The notes beneath the pieces are model-generated. The model did no database searches. It was not told the origin of the DNA and saw only the letters and a program-made list of their open reading frames with translations. From Cymodocea nodosa (Eukaryota > Streptophyta > Magnoliopsida > Alismatales > Cymodoceaceae), in assembly GCA_036874045.1 (NCBI GenBank), contig CM072337.1:2976001-3040000 (forward strand): 64,000 nucleotides of DNA, in the 5' to 3' direction. Shown here piece after piece: positions 55,873 through 64,000 of the stretch. How positions within the stretch are numbered: position 1 is the first letter of the stretch; every line of letters begins with the position of its first letter. A program made the translations under genes and the position numbers.

Positions 55873-57972
55873 GATATAGCCTTTTTCTATTAAAAAAGTA
55901 GATAATCTTTCATATCATGATTTAGGTGCTTGCTTCAAACCATATAAGGCTTTCTTCAATTTATACACAAGGTCAGAATTTTTAATATCTTCAAATCCAG
56001 GTGGTTGTTTTACATAGACTTCTTCATTAATTAAACCATTTAGAAATGCACTTTTTACATCCATTTGAAATAATTTAAAATCCATATAACAAGCATAGGC
56101 CAATAATATTCTAATACTTTCTAACCTAGCCACAAGAGCAAATGTTTCATCATAATCTAGTACTTCCTGTGTATACCCTTGTGCAACTAATCTAGCTTTG
56201 TTCCTTATAACTTGACCAGTTTCGTTAGTTTTGTTTCTAAAGATCCACTTTGTACCTATTATGGACTGATTTTCTAGTGGAGAGACTAATTCCCAAACAT
56301 CATTTCTAATGAATTGATTTAGTTCTTCTTGCATTGCCACTATCCAATTTTCATTAGATAATGCTTCTTGTATATTCCTTGGTTCCACCATAGAAACAAA
56401 CATACACATACTATTTAAATTTACTGAAGCTTTAGTTTTAACTCCCTTATTAATATTACCAATGACTTGAGTAATGGGATGTGATGAAGAATAACGCCAA
56501 TTTCTCTGATTTTCCTCAAAATTCTCATCAACATCTAAAGGTCCATCACTTTCATCATTAGGTTGATCATTTAAGTTCATATTTTTGATTTTCTCAGATA
56601 AATCTTCAATCTCTCTATTGATCTCTAACTCTTTTGGGAGATTGATCATATCATCATTATCAGCTTTAGATTGAGATTCTCTAAAAGAATTTTCATTGAA
56701 GCTTACATGAAGGGTTTCTTCAATAGTTTTAGAAGTCTTGTTATATACTCTATAGGCTTTACTTCTAGTAAAGTAACCTACAAAAATTCCTTCATTCGCT
56801 TTGGCTTGAAATTTATCCCTTTTATCCTTAGTATTTAGAATAAAACACTTGTAGCTAAATGGTTTCATATAAGAAATTTTTGGAACCCTATTAAACATAA
56901 TTTCAAAATGAGTTTTATTAACACAAGGTCTTAAATGACTTTTGTTAATAATGTAACAAGCTGTATTTACTACTTCAACCCAAAGATTTTGAGGTAACTT
57001 ATGTTCATTCAACATAATTCTGGCCATTTCTTGAAGTGATCTATTCTTTCTCTCAACAACACTATTTTGACACAGTGCTCTTGGAAAAGAAAATCTGTGA
57101 TCAATGTCATGCTCTTTACAATAATTATACATTTGATCATTATCAAATTTAGTACCATGATCACTCCTAATTTTTTGAACAGAGACACTTTGTTCATTTT
57201 GAACAGGATTGCAAAACATTTTAAACTTTTCAAAAACTTCTGTCTTAGATGCTAGAAAATATACCCAAGTGTATTTAGAGAAGTCATCTACTAAAACAAA
57301 TATATACCGTTTACCACCAAGACTCATGATTCTTGTTGGTCTAAATAGATCCATATGTATAAGTTCTAAGACTCTCTTGCTTGATATATCAGTTTTGGAT
57401 TTAAAAGACTTTTTGTGAAGTTTACCTAACTCACATGCATCACACATAAAGTCCTTTGAGTATTTAATCTTTAGTAAACCTCTCACTAAATGTTTTCTAG
57501 ATAATTTATGTAACAGTTTCATATTTATATGTCTAATCCTTCTATGCCACAGATATGCATCACTAGTTTCAATTGGCAAACATGAATTTAAATCAACTGC
57601 ATTAGAAGGTAAAAATAAAATACATATAGAACCTTTTCTTTTAGCAATAAACTTAATTTCATCTATATTTTTATCAATAATTTTGCATACATTATCTTCA
57701 AACACTACATAATATCCATTTTCAGTTAGTTTTATCACACTCAGCAAATTAAATCCTAGGTTTTCTACATATAGTACATTTTAAATAACACAAGTTGGAG
57801 TTATTTGAACATTGCCCATACCTATGATTTTATCTTTGCTTTTGTTTCCAAATGTTACACTTTCTTTCATGGTATTTGTAAAATTTTGTAGTAGACTTTT
57901 CTGTCCAGTCATGTGACTTGACGCTCCACTGTCCAAGATCCATTTTGATGTTGTTTCCTCTTGCAAAACAAA
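55873..57972 (-). pseudogene. pol: Sirevirus protease, integrase and RT N-terminal part (element C)
   Basis: 57966-57781 has the protease motif 'WILDSGASSHMTG'. 57747-55915 is open for 610 codons: zinc region 'LWHRRIRHINMKLLHKLSRK' with 'CDACELGK'; integrase core with Asp ('LIHMDLFRPTRIM'), Asp ('KIRSDHGTKFDN') and Glu ('SVVERKNRSLQ'); 'NEGIFVGYFTRSKAYRVYN'; then RT 'GTKWIFRNKTNETGQVIRNK', 'FQMDVKSAFLNGLINEEVYV' and 'KKALYGLKQAPKS'. The Tork-like element cuts RT at 55872. A stop separates protease and integrase. Confidence 0.92.
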
Positions 57973-60237
57973 TTAAGAAAAATATTTTCTTGGTACCTAG
58001 TGTTGTTGAGGACCAAGTTCATTAAACGCATATTTCTTTTTTTTGTTTAAAAACAGTTTAACATTATCATTTGCATTCTTATTAGTTGTAAGTACTATTG
58101 ATTTATCATTTGCATCATACTTATAGCATTATTGCTCTTACAATCATTCTTTTTGTTTTCAGATGTAGTATAACCAAGACCTAACTGATTTTTATCAGAT
58201 GTTAATTTGTTTTGGTCATGCTCATACATTTCAATAAGTTCATACCAAGATTTTGTACTAGTATTAACATTTTTTGTACATACAAAATCTTTTTCAGCAC
58301 AAGAATTTTCAGATTTATCACATGCAGAATGAGTAATTGGTCTAACACTAGTGTTTTAAATTCCATGCTCGAGTTTTTGAGTTTTCAGTTTACTACAATT
58401 GTCTGAAATTTTAGAAACAATAGAAACTGAATTTCCAAAACAAGAAACCAGATTTTTAGAAACATTAATAGTCATGTTAGAAGTACAATTTGACAAATCA
58501 CATTGATTTATATTATTACTACATGATTCATCCCTTGAAGTACCTACTTCTACATATTTATTACCTTGTTTCATGATAAAAGGAATTTTAGTCTTAGATT
58601 TACTTGAACTGTAACTAATAAATCCTTTATTGGCTTGAGATTCAGGATATTTAGGATAATCAAATCCTAACCCAAATTTATATGACACCGTAGGAGTACT
58701 AGTTAGTTTGTATAACTTAGTTTGACTTAAATTCCATTTCTCAATGGTAGAATTTAAATCTAGTTCTCTTAGTTTTAATTTATCTATCTCTAATTCAAGT
58801 TCATTTATATTTTTTCTCAAGATTTCATTTTCAGATTCTATCTTTAATTTTTCAGCATTTATATTCTGTATTTGTTCATGCAAGACACATTCATTAAATC
58901 TAAATTTATGCAAATCTCTAGCATGATTTTCATTATCACATTTAAACTTTTCTGAAGTAGTATACAGGAAACAATTTTCTTCTTCCACAATGGATAAAGA
59001 GTTTCTAATATTCTTATTTTCCAGTTTACAAACTTTAAGTTTTTGTAATAATGCATGGTAAGCACATAATAATTCATCAAAGTTAAAATTTGAATGACTT
59101 TTAGGATAAGATATTACCTCAAACTCATCTACCATGAAGCATAGATGAGCAACGTCTTCTAACTCTTGTTCTCCTTCTGAATGTGAAGATTTTGATGATG
59201 ATTCCTGAGATTCAGACTCTTCAGACGTGTCATCCCAAGTGACCTTCAAAGCCTTTTTCTTGTAAAACTTTTTCTGAGTTTTCTAAGCCGTCTTCTTCTA
59301 ATTTGTCCTACTTTACTTTTCATTTTTCCTTATAGGACAATCTGGAGAAAGATGTCCAGGTTTCTTATAGTTGTAACATACATACTTTCTCGATGAAGAA
59401 TTCTTGTCATTTAGTATTTTTAACGTTGAGTGTTTGTCATTTCTGTTCCTTTGCTATTTCCTAGCTTTCCATACTTTCTTGAATTTCCTAGTCAGCAAAA
59501 TCAAATCCTCGTTAGAATCAGTAGATATATTAGAATCTAAATTAATTTCGAAGGCTATTTCTTTCTTCATTTTTGGTTTGTAGTGACTCAATGATTCATA
59601 AGCTGAATCTGAATTGAACTTCATAAGCTGTTACGTTTCCTATAAGTTCATTCAAGGTATAAACATTTAAATCTCGTGATTCCTGAATTGATGTTACTTT
59701 TTGAGACCATTTAGAACTTAGGGATTTGAGAATTTTCCTCATCAAATCCTTCTGTTCAAAATTCTTTCCTAAGCATTTTAAAGAGTTTATGATATCAAGA
59801 AATCTGGAAAACATCTCAGAAATACCTTCGTCTTCATGCATCTTAAAGAGTTCATACTTATGAATCAACATGTTTATTTTAGTCTCTTTAACTTGAGAAG
59901 TACCTTCATGTGAAACTTCTAATGCATGCCACACCTCATAAGTAGATTTATATGCCGACACTTTACTGAACTGTTCATAACTCAATGCACAAAATAAAAT
60001 ATTTAAGCCCTTAGCATTCAGAGTTTTATTTTCTTTTTCAGTAATTGTCCAAGTATTATAAGGGGTAGATAACGGAGTATATGGTTTAGAAATCATGAAC
60101 CACAACTTATGATCTATACTTTGAAGAAAAACAGTCATCTTATATTTCCAATATTCAAAATGTATTCCATCAAATAAAGGAGGACGATTAAGATTTTAGC
60201 CTTCATATAAAGAAAAATTACCATTTCCAATAGCCAT
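57973..60237 (-). pseudogene. gag: Sirevirus gag (element C)
   Basis: Start ATG at 60237 (MAIGNGNFSLYEG, then a stop). UBN2 capsid domain 60138-59596 ('MTVFLQSIDHKLWFMISKPY', 'MLIHKYELFKMHEDEGISEM'), then a frameshift near 59610. Zinc knuckle near 59340-59390 in which the second Cys is Tyr (CYNYKKPGHLSPDC). Acidic Ser-rich segment, then an extended coiled tail 59249-58356 ('EKLKIESENEILRKNINELE'). It shares the TAG at 59283-59285 and the terminal TAA at 57973-57975 with element B. Confidence 0.88.
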
Positions 60238-60423
60238 CTTACCTTAGATTTTTCAACCTATTTGATTTTAAACAGTATAAAAACTTTAAAACAACTTGAG
60301 TCATAAATCAAGAAAGTTAAACGTATGCTTAGATATTAATGTCTGTTTAAAAACAAGGAAGGCAGAATAAGCAATGATATTAAATAAGTTAGTATCGATT
60401 TTATATCAAAGATTATTAACAAA

Positions 60424-60437
60424 GCTCTGATACCGCT
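60424..60437 (-). other. Primer-binding site, Sirevirus C
   Basis: The minus strand reads agCGGTATCAGAGC beside the LTR; one change from the initiator-Met site. Confidence 0.9.
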
Positions 60438-61389
60438 TGTAGGATCGTATGGCTACACAAGAGGGGGGTGAATTGTGTTTCTCAACATTTTCGTTTATAA
60501 TTGAAACTTTAAAACTCAAAAACAAGTCGAGACTATTTTCATAAAATTATTTTTATTCAAGGTTTTAATTACAATATGCAATTCAATTCTCCTTAGAAAT
60601 TGTAGATGCAATTATATCTCGATACCATGTATCATCAAAACAATTTCATAACTACAAATAGAGAAAACTAATTTGCGGAATTTAAAACATTTCTCCCTGT
60701 TTGAGATCTTTCTTCTTCTTCTTCTCTTTTCTTCTTCAGCAATTCTTCAGTGACGAATATCTGATCTTTTTATGCTTCACCGAATTTGCTTTCTTCTGAT
60801 ATTTTAAATCTTCAGTGACGTAAATCTTACCTATTTATGCTTCACTGAATTTTCTTCCACTTGATACTTCAAATCTTCAGTGACATATATCTTACCTTTT
60901 TATGCTTTACTGAACTTTCTTCCACTTGAGAGATTTTCCCTGAAGAGGTGTTTTTAGTCCCTAAAAAGATTTTTCTTTTGGTGTGTAGGGATAGTTTGAT
61001 CCCTGAAAAGATTTTTCGTTTGATGTGAAGAGATAGTTTGATCAACGAGAATTCTATGCCTTTTATACTGTATCTTCATTTCATGCATATCCTCCACGTT
61101 TAATCACTACCAGTTTTCCACTTCTTCACGTCTTTTATTTTTCCTTCATCAAAATACACACGTTCTGACCCACGTTTACGTTTTGAATTTTCTTTAATCA
61201 TCAATCCTGGATCTCTGAAAAATTTCCTACAAAATAAACTTTCTCGTCCAAAATTTTTCATCAATGTAATAAGTAGTCGTTACTTTAATGTTAACTAAAC
61301 GAGTAACACAAGTATATATATAACTTAACGTTTTCAACTTAACTAGTTTCTCATGTGCCAATTCACGTGACAAGTACTGTAGCTAACTC
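60438..61389 (-). repeat. 5' LTR of Sirevirus C, cut by element E
   Basis: Follows 43345-44300 of the 3' LTR closely, including the TATA box (plus ccttttata at 61059-61067), then stops at 'gtagctaactc' where TGTTAGAACCC of element E begins. The remaining U3 part must lie beyond the right edge of the window. Confidence 0.88.
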
Positions 61390-61659
61390 TGTTAGAACCC
61401 GAGTATTTTGATAATGCAAAACCTATGCGAGGAAACATATTGTATTTCACAGTTAAGTCAGTGCAGCATTGGATCAGAAGGCAGATAGAACAAATTCCAA
61501 GTAGATGAACAGATGGAGAAAGTTCCAGATGATACTGCCTTAAAGTTACAGGAAAATCGTATAGTTACAGGTCCAAGTATCCGAAGAGTAAAACAGCAGC
61601 TAGTCCATTAGACAGTTAGAAGGATAACTATCTGATTTTACAAAGCCTTCGAAGAGTTA

Positions 61660-62400
61660 TTTAATCAGACAGTTAAGTTGGTTGAATGATTAGAGAGTTA
61701 AGGAGTTAACTATCCGAAAGAAAAAGGAAAATCGGAAAGTTAGAAAGGCTAACTATCCAAAACTTAAGTCATTCAATTAACCACGTGTAGAAATACAAAA
61801 AAGAATCTTAAAGGACTTTTCAGAGAGTTAGATAACTATCCGAGTTTTTCGGAGAGTTACAGGTATAATTTTTTAGAACTTAAGTCATCTTATTACACAC
61901 GTGCAGAATGGAGAAGCCGGTAGTTGAAAGCTTAAAAAGGGAAAATCGGAGAGTTATATAACTATCCGAAATTTCAAGAGAGTTTTAGTAAGTTATATTA
62001 CAATTTAACTATACGAAGCTTAAGTTATTGAAATTGCCACGTGCAGAATTCCAGAAAGAAGATCATTTAAGTTTTCAGAGAGTTAGAAAGATAACTATCC
62101 GAAATCTCAAGAGAGTTTCGATGAGTTACAGGATAACCATCTAAAACTTAAGTCATTGAATTTCCCACGTGCAGAATTCTAGACAAATGCTGAAATGGGT
62201 TTTTAGAGAGTTAGAAAGATAACTATCCAAAAAATGGGAAGTTTCGATGAGTTACACTGTTAACTATCCGAAACTTAAGTTATGCTTTTATGCACGTGTA
62301 GATTTGAAGGGACAGCTGTCGGAGACTTAAAAGAAAGTTCGGAGAGTTACAATAGTTAACTATCCGAAAGACAGGAACTCTTTTCGGTAAGTTAAATACA
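61660..62400. repeat. Diverged tandem repeat with CACGTG and TAACTATCCGA words in LTR E
   Basis: About five units of 115-140 bases. CACGTG lies near 61783, 61899, 62039, 62166 and 62294. Each is preceded by a variant of ACTTAAGTCAT and followed by GAGTTA…TAACTATCC(G)AAA. Same word order on the plus strand as in LTR2, although the two elements are transcribed in opposite directions. Confidence 0.65.
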
Positions 62401-62660
62401 AGACTCCAAACACTTGACATTACACGTGAGAAACTTAAAATCCTCATGTGACTTAGATAACAAGATATGAGTGATAAATCGGTAAGTTATGGATGCTTTT
62501 CGGTAAGTTATTTTTATAACCATCCGAAAGCCTGAGATTTTCGAAAGGTTACTTATTGAACATCAGACAGAACGGTAACTTACCATATTTAGGTCTGATT
62601 ATTTACCAAGTACAACAGAATACATCCGTTGAAAGAAAAATATGATCGTTATACCTTTGG

Positions 62661-62670
62661 TATAAATATG
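62661..62670 (+). promoter_or_regulatory. TATA box in LTR E
   Basis: TATAAATATG about 540 bases before the LTR end, the same relative place as the TATA box of Sirevirus B. Confidence 0.6.
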
Positions 62671-63204
62671 AGGAGTTTAAGAGAGGAAAATACAAAGAGA
62701 ACGTATATACCATATATAGTGAGCTACAATCCAATTCCAATTACACTCAAGTCTGCAAACAGTGAAGCATATTCTAAAGATGTATTGCAAAAAAAGCTTT
62801 GTGCACCAAAACTCTGATTGGAAGACTCAAGCTGTTGGTTCGTGGCTTCAACCTGAAAGCTACATTCAGTTGTTGGTTTGAGTTTCAACTTGAAAACTCT
62901 AGAGGTTAGTTTACTAAAGTTTATACCTGAAAACTTCTATGTAGTTGGTTCTTGCTTTGACCTGAAAGCAAGTGTGTAAGTGTTGAAACACTTAGTGGAG
63001 CCCAAGTGAATCTTGGGGGTGGACTAGCTAAGTTGGTGAACCACCTAAAATTTGCTATGTGTTACTTTTGTTTACTACTTTGCATTCTTTTAGATTCATC
63101 TCATTTCATTTCTATTGAATCATTCGATTCAACAATTAAAGATTTTAAAAAATTACACACATTCACTATTCACCCTCCCTCTAGTGAGTCTACCGATCCT
63201 AACA

Positions 63205-63219
63205 ATTGATATCAGAGCC
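63205..63219 (+). other. Primer-binding site, element E
   Basis: atTGATATCAGAGCC directly after the LTR; one change from the initiator-Met copia site. Confidence 0.88.
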
Positions 63220-63255
63220 TGGTTAATCCTTCATAAGATTTAATCATCTGGATTT

Positions 63256-64000
63256 ATGGCTCAATTTGCTGAGGGACAAAACATCCACAGACCTTCTCTA
63301 TTCGATGGTTCCAATTATAACTATTGGAAGAATAGAATGGAGTGCTTCCTTAGGAGTTATGATGTTAAACTTTGGAAGATTATTATTCTTGGAACTACAC
63401 TTCCAACCAGTGATGTTATGAACTGGTCTGAGGAGGATGAGAAAATCATCCAGTTAGATACAAGAGGGTTGAATGCTATTTATTGTGCACTAACTGTTGA
63501 TCAATGTAATAAAGTATCTACATGTAAGTCTACTCGTGAGGCTTGGAAAATCCTTCAAGTTACTCACGAAGGTACAAGCCAAGTGAAGGATACGAAAATC
63601 AGTATCCTGTTGAGAAAACTAGAACTGTTTAAAATGAATGATAATGTTTTCAAGATTTATTGAAATTGTTAACAGTTTGAAAGGTTTGGGAAAGGAATTC
63701 TCTTCTCGTGAACAGGTACAGAAGATCCTAAGGAGCTTAACTGTTGAGTGGAAACAGAAGTCCACATCTATTCAAGATTCCAAGGATCTCAACAACTACA
63801 CAGTTGAAGAACTATTGGGCAATCTTCTAGCCCACAAAGTTTAGATGAAGGATTGGAAAGAGCAAGAAGGAGCTGTTGAAAAGAAAGCTAGAAAGAAAAA
63901 GGAAATAACATTTCCATCTACAGAAGAAGCTCCAAGCTCAGACGATGATGAGATCATGTTGCTGGCAAGAAACTTCAGAAAGTTCATGAAGAAAAAGAAT
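63256..64000 (+). pseudogene. gag: Sirevirus-like gag (element E, N-terminal part)
   Basis: MAQFAEGQNIHRPSLFDGSN starts a UBN2-type capsid domain ('YWKNRMECFLRSYDVKLWKI', 'GLNAIYCALTVDQCNKVS', 'ISILLRKLELFKMNDN'). A short deletion near 63640 removes the segment equal to 'ESISEM' in relatives and shifts the frame; 'FSRFIEIVNSLKGLGKEFSS' continues in the next frame to a TAG at 63843. The same frame then goes on (EITFPSTEEAPSSDDDEIML) to the window edge. Relative of the gags at 27144 and 60237 but clearly diverged. Confidence 0.85.

Larger units (their letters stand above)
43345..61389 (-). mobile_element. Sirevirus-type element C (interrupted by a Tork-like element; 5' LTR split by element E)
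   Basis: Minus-strand element with the full Sirevirus order. From the right: 5' LTR (60438 onward), primer site, gag with long C-terminal tail, protease, integrase, RT, RNase H, untranslated block, env-like, polypurine tract, 3' LTR (43345-45004). The Tork-like element sits in RT at 50368-55867, and element E in the 5' LTR at 61390. All ORFs have stops. Confidence 0.9.
61390..63204 (+). repeat. 5' LTR of element E
   Basis: TGTTAGAACCC … CGATCCTAACA, 1815 bp. U3 holds the repeat array at 61660-62400. A TATA box TATAAATATG lies at 62661-62670. Downstream, a 'ttggtt…cttgaaagc' motif recurs four times (62836-62975). The ORFs at 62629 and 63006 lie inside the LTR and are not credible genes. Confidence 0.85.
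61390..64000 (+). mobile_element. Sirevirus-like element E (5' part only)
   Basis: Plus-strand LTR, primer site and gag start. It is inserted in the 5' LTR of Sirevirus C; the presumed target duplication is aactc (61385-61389), but the other copy lies outside the window. Least degraded region by eye, though gag already has a frameshift and a stop. Confidence 0.8.

Noticed and set aside
62629..63209. Two ORFs just before the element E gag as an upstream gene
   Set aside because: Both lie inside the LTR, between its TATA box and its terminal CA, and have no similarity I recognise.

Overview
This 64 kb window is AT-rich plant nuclear DNA made almost entirely of nested LTR retrotransposons. No free-standing host gene is convincing. 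An angiosperm (probably a eudicot) is inferred from the families: Sirevirus-type and Tork/TNT1-type Ty1/copia elements with initiator-tRNA-Met primer sites, and Athila-type Ty3/gypsy elements with env-like ORFs of the plant 'putative transposon protein' kind. The species cannot be told from the sequence. Nearly every ORF carries stops or frameshifts, many of the form CAG/CAA to TAG/TAA or TGG to TAG/TGA.

Layout. 1-2120: 5' end of Sirevirus A (minus strand), inserted into an Athila env-like remnant. 2121-4843: that remnant, a decayed primer site and a long divergent LTR (LTR0). 4846-40409: an Athila tandem on the minus strand, LTR1 - internal 1 - LTR2 - internal 2 - LTR3, in which LTR2 (18271-20549) serves both units. 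Internal 2 is interrupted by Sirevirus B (25373-32895, plus strand, 5-bp target duplication) and, next to LTR3, by a truncated Sirevirus D (36823-39280). 40410-40853: the end of another copia LTR. 40854-43344: a third Athila gag block. 43345-61389: Sirevirus C (minus strand), with a complete 5.5 kb Tork-like element (50368-55867, target duplication CCCAT) inside its RT. 61390-64000: Sirevirus E (plus strand), inserted into the 5' LTR of Sirevirus C.

The most unusual part is the accessory half of the Athila elements. Downstream of pol and env-like they carry an internal TATA box, a short leader exon, an intron and an F-box-like ORF. In internal 1 the leader ends at a GTATGT donor, a 1589-bp intron follows that contains an Athila gag pseudogene, and a pyrimidine-rich CAG acceptor precedes the F-box exon. 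In internal 2 the leader and F-box exon are joined exactly at those borders, so that copy looks like it passed through a spliced RNA; its F-box ORF (324 codons) is open.

A second theme is exchange between superfamilies. Athila and Sirevirus elements share an env-like ORF family, a non-coding block of about 0.9 kb, and short palindromic or G-box-containing repeat words that recur in the LTRs and spacers of all families.
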